Assembly (NCBI GenBank): GCA_045801465.1
Contig: JBJMSU010000202.1
Coordinates: 1-41,847 of the forward strand
Reading direction: 5' to 3'
Length of the DNA: 41,847 bases
From: DATFWC01 sp045801465
GTDB taxonomy: Bacteria; Pseudomonadota; Alphaproteobacteria; Rhizobiales; Xanthobacteraceae
Shown: one piece after another, positions 7,676 through 16,004 of the stretch
How the letters are laid out: the number at the start of each line of letters is the position of its first letter
Position numbering within the stretch: position 1 is the stretch's first letter
The notes under the pieces: generated by a model
Told to the model about the DNA's origin: nothing
Databases searched by the model: none
Seen by the model: only the letters and a program-made list of their open reading frames with translations
Program-made: the position numbers and the translations under genes

Positions 7676-7752
7676 GGCGATCTCCCTGTGTTTGGAAGGC
7701 AACCGAGGATAACGGCGGTGCACCGGGATGGTTGCAGGGGCCGATGGAGGAC

Positions 7753-7890
7753 GTCATTCCGGGGCGCGGGCTTTAACCCCGCGAGCCCGGAATCCATGAC
7801 CACGACGTGTGCAGTGGTGAGCAGTGGCGGCAACCTCGCCGCCGTGATCATGGATTCCGGGCTCGCCGCTGCGCGGCGCCCCGGAATGAC
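7753..7890. repeat. Palindromic repeat (class B)
   Basis: The ends GTCATTCCGGGG and CCCCGGAATGAC are perfect 12-bp inverted repeats. Inside are GGAATCCATGA and TCATGGATTCC arms. Related copies occur at 12949-13079 and 21956-22051, sharing the GATTCCGGGCTCG segment. It fills the spacer between the YidB-like and ABM genes. Confidence 0.85.
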
Positions 7891-7895
7891 CGGCG

Positions 7896-8186
7896 TTACT
7901 TCACCAGGTCGTAGAGCTTGACCACCGCTTCGGCGCCTTTGAGGCCGCGGGTGTGGCGCACGATCTCCTTGTGCGCGTCGCTTTCGCGATAGCGCTCGAT
8001 GTCGGCCTCCGATTCCCACTCCGAGTAGGAGATGAACTCACCTCCGTCGCGGCCGCGCAGAAGTTTCTCGGCGACGCAGCCCTGCTGCTGGATCATGAGC
8101 GGCGCGCACTCTTTCTTCCACACCCGCTCGGCCTCGGCGCCGGCGGCGGGATCGATCCTGATGTGAATGAGCCGGATGATGGACAT
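7896..8186 (-). CDS. Antibiotic biosynthesis monooxygenase (ABM) domain protein
   Basis: Single-domain ferredoxin-like alpha/beta barrel protein of 96 aa. The N-terminal strand IIRLIHIRIDP, the central GCVAEKLLRGRDG and the EFISYSEWESEADIERY segment match the ABM/heme-degrading-like fold, in which small proteins act as dimers on quinones or other small substrates. The start at 8186 is supported by an AGAGGTG ribosome-binding site. Several functions are known in this fold and no residue here decides between them. It stands alone between a repeat and the first hic module. Confidence 0.75.
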   Translation of the reverse strand: MSIIRLIHIRIDPAAGAEAERVWKKECAPLMIQQQGCVAEKLLRGRDGGEFISYSEWESEADIERYRESDAHKEIVRHTRGLKGAEAVVKLYDLVK

Positions 8187-8238
8187 GGATCACCTCTTGG
8201 GAAGGCATGACACACAGGCGGTGCGGCGAGCTGGGCCT

Positions 8239-8532
8239 TCACTCGGCCGCATGCACCGTGCTCACCGGAAAAGCGACGAGAGCCACTACGTGTTCCCGTA
8301 GATCCGGCGCAACCGTAGGGTCATCGCGCAACACCGATATGGATCGCGGCGCAGGCAAAGGACGCCTCTCGTTGGCGAGGGACTCGGCATAGAGCGCCAG
8401 CGCTTCCGCGGCGTTGCGCAACGCGTCGTCGATGTCATCGCCGGCGGAAAAACAGCCCGGCAGATCCGGAAACCAGAAGCCGACCGTTTTGTCAGGTCCT
8501 GCGTCTTCGACCACTGCGACGTAATGGGGCAT
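8239..8532 (-). CDS. hicB: HicB-like antitoxin (module 1)
   Basis: Antitoxin of a HicAB pair, 97 aa. The N-terminus MPHYVAVVEDAG and the core FWFPDLPGCFSAGDDIDDAL carry the partially degraded RNase-H-like HicB fold, with FPDLPGC as its hallmark. The C-terminal part lacks an obvious complete RHH. The ATG at 8532 starts 10 bp after the stop of the ancestral hicA frame and has an AAGGT site. It is paralogous to the HicB at 9295-9585. Because hicA1 is frameshifted, an in-frame HicA-fragment/HicB fusion of 165 aa (8239-8736) is also possible. Confidence 0.85.
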   Translation of the reverse strand: MPHYVAVVEDAGPDKTVGFWFPDLPGCFSAGDDIDDALRNAAEALALYAESLANERRPLPAPRSISVLRDDPTVAPDLREHVVALVAFPVSTVHAAE

Positions 8533-8542
8533 ATCGATACCT

Positions 8543-8736
8543 TCAGTCAGGCTTCCATTTTGCCTTCTTGTCGATGGCATGCACAAGTCCGCGGCCCAAG
8601 TCTTTCTTCGGGTGAGGCAAGCAACTGTCTCGCACGAGACGGGATGTTTGAAGACGTGGTGTGAGCCGGCAACCCGCTCGAGAATCCAGCCTTCGTGTTC
8701 CCAACGACGCTTGATGTCGCGGCTATTGGTCAGCAT
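8543..8736 (-). pseudogene. hicA: Frameshifted hicA toxin (module 1)
   Basis: The first 41 codons encode a HicA N-terminus (MLTNSRDIKRRWEHEGWILE, then GSHH with the catalytic His). Near 8618-8625 the reading frame shifts. The expected C-terminus PHPKKDLGRGLVHAIDKKAK continues in another frame and stops at 8543. The total of 194 nt is one short of a 64-codon gene plus stop. In the original frame the ORF instead runs into hicB, giving a fused reading frame. The intact paralogue at 9597-9791 shows what the normal protein looks like. A sequencing error cannot be excluded. Confidence 0.8.
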
Positions 8737-8752
8737 GGGACGGAGAGCCTAT

Positions 8753-8765
8753 CCCGTTTAACGGG
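8753..8765. promoter_or_regulatory. Palindrome upstream of hicA module 1
   Basis: CCCGTTTAACGGG is a 6-1-6 palindrome 16 nt upstream of the hicA1 start codon, in the expected promoter region. It is a candidate operator for HicB or HicAB autoregulation. No equivalent was found upstream of the second hicA. Confidence 0.4.
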
Positions 8766-8794
8766 CATCACACAGGCCGCAACCCGTTACGGCC

Positions 8795-9277
8795 TCATCC
8801 ATGTCCCGCCCGCCTCAGGCGTACGATGGCCTGGTCGAGGGCGGAGAGGAAGGCGGAACGGTCGCGCGGGGAGAACGGCTTCGGGCCGCCGGTGATCTCG
8901 CCGGCCGAGCGCAAACTGTCCATCAGGTTCCGGGTCGCAAGCGTCATGCCGATCGACTCCTCGCTGAAGGCGCGGCCGGTCGGCGCGATCGCTTGCGCGC
9001 CTGCCTTGACGCAGCGCGCAGCGAGCGGAACGTCGGCCGTGATGACGATCACGCCGGCGTCGGCGCGCGCCGCGATCCAGTCGTCAGCCGCGTCCATGCC
9101 GGCGCCCACGATCACGCGCTCAATGTTCGGATGTTTCGGGACCGCGATCCGGCTGTTGGTGACGACGAAGACTTTCAGCTCGAGGCCTTTGCCGAGATGG
9201 CGCTCGGCGACGCGATAGACCTCGGCCTTCACCGGGCAGGCATCGGCGTCGACATAGATGGCGATGGGCTTGGACAT
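8795..9277 (-). CDS. YaiI/YqxD family protein (DUF188)
   Basis: Protein of 160 aa from the widespread YaiI/YqxD family, which has a PIN-like fold but no firmly established role. Family features are the N-terminal strand and acidic motif IYVDADACPVKAEVYRVAER, the VTNSRIAVP segment, GMDAADDWIA, and VITADVPLAARCVKAGA. The ATG at 9277 (MSKPIAIY) starts right at the conserved region, and the upstream extension to 9298 is not conserved-looking. It lies between the two hic modules on the same strand, 17 bp after hicB2, so read-through from that module is likely. Confidence 0.9.
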   Translation of the reverse strand: MSKPIAIYVDADACPVKAEVYRVAERHLGKGLELKVFVVTNSRIAVPKHPNIERVIVGAGMDAADDWIAARADAGVIVITADVPLAARCVKAGAQAIAPTGRAFSEESIGMTLATRNLMDSLRSAGEITGGPKPFSPRDRSAFLSALDQAIVRLRRAGHG

Positions 9278-9294
9278 TCCCGGGCAGGAAACCG

Positions 9295-9585
9295 TCACTC
9301 CGCTGCTTCGAGCGTCGCCCGGAATGGGACAGCGGCCACCACGGCGTCGGCTGCCTCCTCGAGGAACTCAGGGTCGGCACGTAACTCGTCGATCGTTCGC
9401 GCTCTCGGCCATTCGCGGCCGGTCAACTGGGACCAATCCTCCGCCGCGAATTCAAGCACCTCGGCGGCCTTCTGCATCACCTCATCGATCGTGTCTCCGG
9501 CCGTGACGACGCCCGGCACGTCGGGAAACGAGATGCCGTAGCAGCTATCCGCATCTTTGTGGATGAGAGCGATGTAATGGGGCAT
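9295..9585 (-). CDS. hicB: HicB-like antitoxin (module 2)
   Basis: Antitoxin of 96 aa. MPHYIALIHKDADSCYGISF, then FPDVPGVVTAGDTIDEVMQK gives the HicB hallmark. The motif is FPDVPGV rather than the usual FPDLPGC, also seen in other HicB proteins. The start is 11 bp after the hicA2 stop, so the pair forms a hicAB operon. Overall it is similar to the module-1 HicB but clearly diverged, so the two modules are not a very recent duplication. Confidence 0.88.
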   Translation of the reverse strand: MPHYIALIHKDADSCYGISFPDVPGVVTAGDTIDEVMQKAAEVLEFAAEDWSQLTGREWPRARTIDELRADPEFLEEAADAVVAAVPFRATLEAAE

Positions 9586-9596
9586 TGGCCCAGACC

Positions 9597-9791
9597 TCAG
9601 TCTTTTTGCCAGCCTGCGCTGTTGTAGATGGACCGCGCCGTTCCGAGCGGAACGTCCTTCCGTGGATGCGGCACGATGACGACACGCCGCGATACAGGGT
9701 GCACGAACTTGTAATGAGAACCCCGGATCGACTTCTCCTCGAACCCGTCGTGCCGAAGAGGCCGGATGATATCACGGCTGTTCGTGAGCAT
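9597..9791 (-). CDS. hicA: HicA-like mRNA interferase toxin (module 2)
   Basis: Intact 64-aa HicA toxin with a dsRBD-like fold. It reads MLTNSRDIIRPLRHDGFEEK, then IRGSHYKFVHP with the catalytic His in GSH, and VIVPHPRKDVPLGTARSIYN before a short C-terminus. It cleaves mRNA or tmRNA by family knowledge. The ATG at 9791 is the conserved start, with a GGAAGGG site. It is followed by hicB2. Comparison with this copy demonstrates the frameshift in the module-1 hicA. Confidence 0.9.
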   Translation of the reverse strand: MLTNSRDIIRPLRHDGFEEKSIRGSHYKFVHPVSRRVVIVPHPRKDVPLGTARSIYNSAGWQKD

Positions 9792-9933
9792 CACGCCCTT
9801 CCCGCTCGCGCGATCGATCATGAACCTGCTTTGGCCATGCCGCCAGGTCTCCAGACCGCGCCCGGCCGCGGCATACGCGCCATGCCGCCACGGCCCTTGG
9901 CGAGGCCGGCATTCCGGCTAATGTGGCGGGCAC

Positions 9934-11124
9934 ATGCTGCAAAAACCCGCCCCGGACGCGTCGAGCGACATCGACTACCGCCTCCTCGCCCCGGTGCTCG
10001 CCAATTCGGTGCTCGTCCACATCGTCGTCGCGCTCGTGCGGGTGACGACGTCCTACCGCGCGGTCGAGCTCGGGCTGCCTATCATCTGGCTCGGCGTGAT
10101 CTCGGCGGCCTTCGCGCTGTTTCCGATCTTTCTCGCCGTGTGGGTCGGCCGCTTCATCGACCGCGGCCACGATGCCGTGACGGCGTGGATCGGCTCCGGC
10201 CTGATCGCGGCTGCGTGCGCGGCGTTTGCGCTGTTCTCCTCGGCGGCGGCGCTGCTCGCCGCCACGGCGCTGCTCGGCACCGGGCATCTGTTCATGATGG
10301 CGGCGCAGCAGATGCTGTGCGTGCGCGCCGGCGGCGCGCGCGGCATGGACAAGGTGTTCGGCAACTACTTCGTGGCCTCCTCCATCGGGCAGGGGCTCGG
10401 GCCGTTCCTGGTCGGCTGGGCCGGCGGCTCGGCGATGCTGCCGCCGACGCAACGCCTGTTCACCATTGGACTCGCGTGCGCGGTGATTACGTTTGCGATC
10501 GCGCTGACGATCCGGCCAAGCCGGGCGCACGCCGCCCACGCCGAAGGCCGCGACCTCGTTCCCGTGAAGGCGCTGCTGCGCGTGCCCGGCCTCAACGCCG
10601 TGGTGGCGGCCGGCGTCTTCATCGTCACCGCGCAGGACCTTGTCGTCATCTACCTGCCGATCCTCGGCGCCGAGCGCTCGATCGACGTCGCCGTCATTGG
10701 CATCCTGCTCGCCGTGCGCGCCGCCTTCTCCATGGGGTCGCGTTTGCTCTACGCGCGCATCGTCGTGGCGTTCGGCCGCGAGCCGCTGATGGTGACATGC
10801 ACGTTCGCGGCGGCGCTGGCCTTCGCCTCGCTGGCGCTGCCGATCCCGCTGTGGGGGATGTATCTCGCCATGGCGGTGATGGGATTTTCGCTCGGCATCG
10901 CCACCACGTTGAGCGTCACCACCGTGGTCGACCGCACGCCGGCGGGGGCGCGCGGCACCGCCAATTCGCTGCGCATCATGGGCAACCGTCTCGGCCAGGT
11001 GAGCCTGCCGTTCGGCGCCAGCCTGGTGGCGGCGGCGACCGGCGTCGCCGGCATCCTGGTGATGATCGCGCTCAGCCTCGCCGCCTCGGCAGCGGCGGTG
11101 CAGTGGAGCCGTCCGGCGAAGTAA
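9934..11124 (+). CDS. MFS transporter
   Basis: Major facilitator superfamily permease of 396 aa with about 12 hydrophobic segments, in two halves separated by a loop near residues 190-205 (RPSRAHAAHAEGRD). The loop after TM2 carries the MFS signature-like WVGRFIDRGHD. The second half repeats the pattern (GSRLLYARIVVAFGRE). The start ATG at 9934 precedes a short cytoplasmic N-terminus. The substrate cannot be predicted; an efflux or sugar/organic acid role is equally open. It stands alone, with the hic module divergent on its left and a repeat on its right. Confidence 0.88.
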   Translation: MLQKPAPDASSDIDYRLLAPVLANSVLVHIVVALVRVTTSYRAVELGLPIIWLGVISAAFALFPIFLAVWVGRFIDRGHDAVTAWIGSGLIAAACAAFALFSSAAALLAATALLGTGHLFMMAAQQMLCVRAGGARGMDKVFGNYFVASSIGQGLGPFLVGWAGGSAMLPPTQRLFTIGLACAVITFAIALTIRPSRAHAAHAEGRDLVPVKALLRVPGLNAVVAAGVFIVTAQDLVVIYLPILGAERSIDVAVIGILLAVRAAFSMGSRLLYARIVVAFGREPLMVTCTFAAALAFASLALPIPLWGMYLAMAVMGFSLGIATTLSVTTVVDRTPAGARGTANSLRIMGNRLGQVSLPFGASLVAAATGVAGILVMIALSLAASAAAVQWSRPAK

Positions 11125-11152
11125 TCATTATACTACTGGCGCCCACCACATC

Positions 11153-11259
11153 GTCATGGCCGGGCGAGCCGCCAAAAGCGGCGAGGGTTGTCCCGGCCAT
11201 CCCGCTTAGTTGGCTTCCATCCTAAGCGGGATGCGCGGCACAAGGCCGGGAATGATGAC
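11153..11259. repeat. Palindromic repeat (class C)
   Basis: The ends are GTCATGGCCGGGCGAG and GGCCGGGAATGATGACG, with internal CCCGCTTAG/CTAAGCGGG arms. A hairpin GAGCCGCC-AAAA-GCGGCGAG sits near the left end. Copies at 18729-18846 and 25457-25569 keep the layout with different stem sequences. It fills the spacer between the MFS and epimerase genes. Confidence 0.8.
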
Positions 11260-11312
11260 GGAGTGGGTCGTAGCCGTGAGTCAACATCGACGGCACAGCG
11301 GATCGGACGGCA

Positions 11313-12239
11313 GTGGCCCAGCAGCCTCTCATCGCGCTCACCGGGGCGACCGGCTTCATCGGGCGGCGGCTCCTCGCCGAGCTGCCGCGGCGCGGCTTTC
11401 GCGTGCGCGTGCTGCTGCGCCGCCCGACCGAGATCGCGCTCGATTGCGGCAGCGCCATCATCGGCGACCTCGCGCGGCCGCAGAACATGGCGGCGGCGCT
11501 CGCCGATGTCGACGCGGTCATCCACTCGGCCGGCATCGCCCATGCCATGTCGGGCGTGCCGGCCGACGACTACCGCATCCTCAATACCGAGGCGACGATC
11601 GCGCTTGCGCGCGCCGCCGAGCGGGCGCGGGTGAAGCGCTTCGTGTTCCTCTCCTCGATCCGCGCGCAGGTCGGCCCCTCGGCCGAAGGCGTGGTGACCG
11701 AGGCGATGGCGCCGCGCCCGACCGACGACTACGGCAGATCCAAGCTCGCCGCCGAACAGGGCCTCGCCGAGCTCGGCCTCGACTGGGTGGCGCTGCGGCC
11801 GGCACTGGTCTACGGCCCCGGCGTGAAGGGCAACCTGGCGGCGCTGGCGAAGCTTGCGCGTGCGCCCTACCCGCTGCCGCTCGGCGGGCTGACGGCGCGG
11901 CGCTCGCTCGCCGCGGTGGACAACCTCGTCGATGCGGTGGCCACGGTGCTCGCCGCGCCGGGACCGCTCAAGCGGGCGCTGATCGTCGCCGATGCCGAGC
12001 CCTTAAGCGTGCCGGAGATGATCGCGGCGCTGCGCGCGGGGCTGGGCCGCCGCCCCGGCCTCATCCCGGTGCCGCGGCGCGCGCTCGAAATCGCGCTGCG
12101 CGCCGCCGGACGCCCCGAGTGGATCGAACGCCTCGCCGGCTCGCTCGTCGCCGATGCGTCGGCATTGCGCGCGCTCGGCTGGAGCCCGCGCATCGCCAGC
12201 CGCGACGGCCTCGCGGCGCTGGCGCGGAGTGCAACGTGA
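11313..12239 (+). CDS. NAD-dependent epimerase/dehydratase family protein
   Basis: Extended short-chain dehydrogenase of 308 aa. The Rossmann motif GATGFIG is at residues 10-16, a Ser in VFLSSIRAQ and YGRSK gives the YxxxK catalytic pair, and RPALVYGPG is the conserved strand after it. The start is GTG (11313) with a GGACGG site; no better ATG precedes the Rossmann motif. These proteins modify nucleotide sugars or act as complex I assembly or reductase-like proteins. The sequence resembles UDP-glucose 4-epimerase-like enzymes, but the substrate is not determinable. No operon partner. Confidence 0.87.
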   Translation: MAQQPLIALTGATGFIGRRLLAELPRRGFRVRVLLRRPTEIALDCGSAIIGDLARPQNMAAALADVDAVIHSAGIAHAMSGVPADDYRILNTEATIALARAAERARVKRFVFLSSIRAQVGPSAEGVVTEAMAPRPTDDYGRSKLAAEQGLAELGLDWVALRPALVYGPGVKGNLAALAKLARAPYPLPLGGLTARRSLAAVDNLVDAVATVLAAPGPLKRALIVADAEPLSVPEMIAALRAGLGRRPGLIPVPRRALEIALRAAGRPEWIERLAGSLVADASALRALGWSPRIASRDGLAALARSAT

Positions 12240-12270
12240 GCTCGGCTGATGCTCGGTGAGGCTGAGAAAG

Positions 12271-12400
12271 GCCTTGATCGCATGGACAGCCAAGTTCTTG
12301 AACGCGACAGTGGCGTTAAGGGCGGCTTTGCCGCCGCGAAGCGGTCTAGACCCTTGACGCCACTGTCGCGTTCAAACAAGAGCGTCCATGCGATCAAGGC
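12271..12400. repeat. Long imperfect palindrome, MITE-like
   Basis: Outer arms of 16 bp are perfect (12271-12286 with 12385-12400, GCCTTGATCGCATGGA). Inner arms of 25 bp (12298-12322 with 12351-12375) have a single wobble mismatch. A 28-nt centre separates them. It codes for nothing convincing. A small hairpin ATTGCCGGG/CCCGGCAAT lies further right at 12484-12507. Together these occupy the 296-bp gap before the cupin gene. Confidence 0.8.
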
Positions 12401-12535
12401 CGAACCGACGATCGCTTCCGGCTGGCAGCCGAGTGCTGGGGATGCCTCATCTCTTAGTGGCAACGCGGTGCAAATTAAGCGAGATTGCCGGGACGACGCC
12501 CGGCAATGACAATGTTGTAGCTTGGGAGGGACGTC

Positions 12536-12943
12536 ATGGAGATCACACGCTGCGGCGCCGTGCCGACGCGCCGGGGGCCGGCCGACTGGTTCACCGGGAC
12601 GGTGTGGCAGGACCCGATCATCGAGGCGCCGGCGCCGGCGCGCATTCGCGGCGCCCGCGTCGCTTTCGAGCCGGGCGCGCGCACCGCCTGGCACACGCAT
12701 CCGCTTGGCCAGACGCTGCACGTCATCATGGGCTGCGGGCGGGTGCAGACCTGGGGCGGACCGGTGCAGGAGATTCGCGCGGGCGACACGGTGTGGATCC
12801 CGCCGGGCGAGAAGCACTGGCACGGCGCCGGCCCCAACACCCGCATGGTGCACATCGCGCTGCAGGAGGCACTCGACGGCAAACAGGTGGAATGGCTCGA
12901 GCACGTCAGCGATGAGCAATACGCCGTGGCGCCGAGCGCGTGA
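12536..12943 (+). CDS. Cupin, (R)-hydroxynitrile lyase-like
   Basis: Small monocupin of 135 aa. Metal-site residues are in HTHPLGQ (His53, His55, Gln59) and KHWHG (His94, His96), with His106 and Gln110 further on; Ala40 and Val42 also match. From memory these positions are numbered exactly as in the Mn-dependent cupin hydroxynitrile lyase of Granulicella tundricola. The flanking GPADWFTGTV and DGK.VEW.EHV.DEQY blocks are shared too. The ATG at 12536 follows a GGGAGG site. Many relatives are annotated only as cupin proteins, so the activity is a strong candidate rather than proven. Confidence 0.8.
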   Translation: MEITRCGAVPTRRGPADWFTGTVWQDPIIEAPAPARIRGARVAFEPGARTAWHTHPLGQTLHVIMGCGRVQTWGGPVQEIRAGDTVWIPPGEKHWHGAGPNTRMVHIALQEALDGKQVEWLEHVSDEQYAVAPSA

Positions 12944-12948
12944 GCGCT

Positions 12949-13079
12949 GTCATTCCGGCCGGGCGAAGCGAGGGCCGGAATCCATATCCCCTGCCATTCG
13001 GCTCATGCACCACTGTTCGAATGCGCACGTTCGTGTTCATGGGTTCCGGGCTCGCCGCTGCGCGGCGCCCCGGAACGAC
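12949..13079. repeat. Palindromic repeat (class B)
   Basis: It starts GTCATTCCGG and ends CCCCGGAACGAC, with internal GGAATCCATAT and TTCATGGGTTCCGG arms. It ends 14 bp before the ATG of the first Bug receptor gene, so that gene's ribosome-binding site is directly downstream of the element. Confidence 0.75.
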
Positions 13080-13093
13080 GATTGGAGCCTCCC

Positions 13094-14059
13094 ATGCGAA
13101 ACCTGCTGCGCCTCGCCGTCGCCGTCGCCGTTCTCGCTCCCGCGCTTGCCAGCGCGCAGGAGTTTCCGGCAAAGCCGATCAAGCTGATCGTGCCGTTCCC
13201 GCCCGGCGGGCCGAACGACATCATCGCCCGCGCGGTCGGCCAGCGCATGTCCGAGATCGCCGGCCAGCCAGTGACGATCGATAACCGCGGCGGCGCCGCC
13301 GGCGTGCTCGGCACCGACGCGGTCGCCAAGGCCGAGGGCGACGGCTACACGATCGCCATCACCAGCGCCGGCGCGCTCGCCATCTCGGCCAGCCTGCAGG
13401 AGAAGCTCCCGTATGACTCGACCAAGGACCTCAAGGCCGTGACGCTGGTGGCGAAGGTGCCGGAGATGCTGGTGGTGGCGACGAGCGTGCCGGCCGCCAG
13501 CATGAGCGAACTGGTCGCGCTCGCCAAGGCCAAGCCGGGCCAGCTCAACTTCGCCTCGACCGGGCCCGGCAGCATGCCGCATCTCGCCGGCGAGCTGTTC
13601 AGGATGAGCGCCAAGATCGACATCGTGCACGTGCCCTATCGCGGCGCCGCGCCGGTAATGAACGATCTGCTCGGCCAGCAGGTGCAGATGGTCTTCCTTG
13701 ACCTGCCGATCCTGCTGCCGCAGGTGCAGGCCGGAAAGATCAAGCCGATCGCGCTCGGCGCCAGGGAGCGTCACGCAACGGTGAAGGAGGTACCGACCAC
13801 CGCCGAGGTCGGCTTTCCGGATCTGCTGGCCGAGAACTGGTACGGCATGGTGGCGCCGGCCGGAACGCCGCCGGCGATCGTCGCCAAGCTCAACCGCATC
13901 GCCGTCGAGGCGATGCAGAGCGCCGAGGTCAAGGAGAAGCTCGCCAGCCAGGGCGCGGTACTCGCCGCCACCAGCCCCGACGAGTTCGCCGCCTATCTGA
14001 AGAGCGAGATCGAGAAATGGCGCAACGTCGTCGTCGCCGCCGGCATCAAGACGAATTGA
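13094..14059 (+). CDS. Bug/TctC-type periplasmic substrate-binding protein 1
   Basis: Tripartite tricarboxylate transporter receptor, 321 aa, with a Sec signal peptide (MRNLLRLAV...ASAQ, cleaved after about residue 21). The mature protein opens with EFPAKPIKLIVPFPPGGPND, where the two Gly and Asp residues contact the ligand carboxylate by family knowledge. Conserved later motifs are YRGAAPVMNDLLGQQVQ, PTTAEVGFP and WYGMVAPAGTP. The ATG at 13094 has a GGAG site. No TctA/TctB membrane genes are in the window. Ligand unknown; neighbouring genes suggest carboxylate uptake. Confidence 0.93.
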   Translation: MRNLLRLAVAVAVLAPALASAQEFPAKPIKLIVPFPPGGPNDIIARAVGQRMSEIAGQPVTIDNRGGAAGVLGTDAVAKAEGDGYTIAITSAGALAISASLQEKLPYDSTKDLKAVTLVAKVPEMLVVATSVPAASMSELVALAKAKPGQLNFASTGPGSMPHLAGELFRMSAKIDIVHVPYRGAAPVMNDLLGQQVQMVFLDLPILLPQVQAGKIKPIALGARERHATVKEVPTTAEVGFPDLLAENWYGMVAPAGTPPAIVAKLNRIAVEAMQSAEVKEKLASQGAVLAATSPDEFAAYLKSEIEKWRNVVVAAGIKTN

Positions 14060-14078
14060 AATGCGATCACGTCTCGCT

Positions 14079-14225
14079 TGTCATCCCGGCCGAGCGCCGT
14101 CAGGCGCGAGAGCCGGGACCCAAGATCCCCTGCCTCACCATTCGTCTGATGCCGGGCTACCTGGGTCCCGGGTCTGCAGCGCACCACTCCGCTACGCTTC
14201 GTGCTGCGCTGCGCCCGGGATGACA
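14079..14225. repeat. Palindromic repeat (class A)
   Basis: Perfect 11-bp inverted ends TGTCATCCCGG/CCGGGATGACA with inner GGGACCCAAG/CTGGGTCCCGG arms. It is the closest in architecture to the element inside rluB and fills the 210-bp spacer between the Bug receptor and the SDR gene. Confidence 0.85.
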
Positions 14226-14269
14226 ATCGCATGATCATTGCGTTTTAGAACCGAAGGACCCGTCACACC

Positions 14270-15070
<801 letters not shown>

Positions 15071-15108
15071 CCGGCAAGGAATCAAGCGATCACCCCAACG
15101 AGGCAACC

Positions 15109-15984
15109 ATGCTTGATGTGAGCCCGAGCTGCCCGCCGCCCGACCCGCAGCCGAGGAAGCCGCGCTTCGCGCTTCCCTCCTCGAGCTGCGATTCGCATTT
15201 TCACGTGTTCGGACCGCACGCGGTGTTTCCGTTCGCGGCGAACCGCCCGTTCACGCCGCACGATGCACCGAAGGAGGCGCTGCTGCGGCTGCACGAGGTG
15301 CTCGGCTTTGAGCGCGGCGTCTTCGTGCAGTCCACCTGCCACGGCTCGGACCACGCCGTCATGCTCGACCTCCTGGCGGCGACGAGCGGCCGCTACCGCG
15401 GCGTCGCCCTGCTCACGCCGGCAACGACGCCGGAGGAGGTCAAGCGGCTCGACGCCGCCGGCGTGTGCGGCGTGCGCTTGCACTTCGTGTCGCATCTCGG
15501 CCCCTATCCGGCGCGCGACGACGTGCGCGCGGTGATGCGCCTGGTCGAGCCGTACGGCTGGCACGTCGAGGTCCACGTCTATGGCAAGGACCTCCTCGCC
15601 AATCTGGATTTCATCGCCGCCATCAAGGCGCGCGTGGTGATCGATCACATCGGCCGCGTCGACGTGCGCGAAGGGCCCGACGGCCCGGCCTTCGTGGCGC
15701 TGCGTCGCCTCGTCGATGCCGGCAACGTCTGGGTCAAGCTCAGCGGCACCGATCGCGTGTCGCAGCAGGAGCCGCCGTTTCGCGACGCCGTCGCGCTCGC
15801 GCGCATCCTTGCCGAGCAGGCGCCCGAGCGCATCCTGTGGGGAACCGACTGGCCGCATCCCAACGTCCGCCGCATGCCCAACGACGGCGAGCTCGTCGAT
15901 CTGATCCCCGACATCGCCGTGAACGAGACCACGCGCCGGCGCATGCTGGTCGACAATCCGGCCGAGTTCTTCGGCTTCGATTAG
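15109..15984 (+). CDS. Amidohydrolase, 2-pyrone-4,6-dicarboxylate lactonase (LigI)-like
   Basis: TIM-barrel amidohydrolase of 291 aa. The motif DSHFHVFG (about residue 28) gives the HxH pair, QSTCHGSDHAVM follows, VIDHIGR supplies a further His, and LWGTDWPHPN supplies the Asp of the active site. These line up, from memory, with the LigI lactonase that hydrolyses 2-pyrone-4,6-dicarboxylate in protocatechuate 4,5-cleavage. The ATG at 15109 is preferred. It lies 39 bp after the SDR gene and 20 bp before a Bug receptor. The substrate may be another lactone dicarboxylate. Confidence 0.85.
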   Translation: MLDVSPSCPPPDPQPRKPRFALPSSSCDSHFHVFGPHAVFPFAANRPFTPHDAPKEALLRLHEVLGFERGVFVQSTCHGSDHAVMLDLLAATSGRYRGVALLTPATTPEEVKRLDAAGVCGVRLHFVSHLGPYPARDDVRAVMRLVEPYGWHVEVHVYGKDLLANLDFIAAIKARVVIDHIGRVDVREGPDGPAFVALRRLVDAGNVWVKLSGTDRVSQQEPPFRDAVALARILAEQAPERILWGTDWPHPNVRRMPNDGELVDLIPDIAVNETTRRRMLVDNPAEFFGFD

Positions 15985-16004
15985 ATATTCGCGGGGAGTA
16001 GACG

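Noticed and set aside
9585..11225. Long plus-strand ORF of 546 aa over the MFS gene
   Set aside because: It is a low-complexity Arg/Ala-rich shadow of the transporter in another frame. The MFS frame has twelve hydrophobic segments and a proper start.
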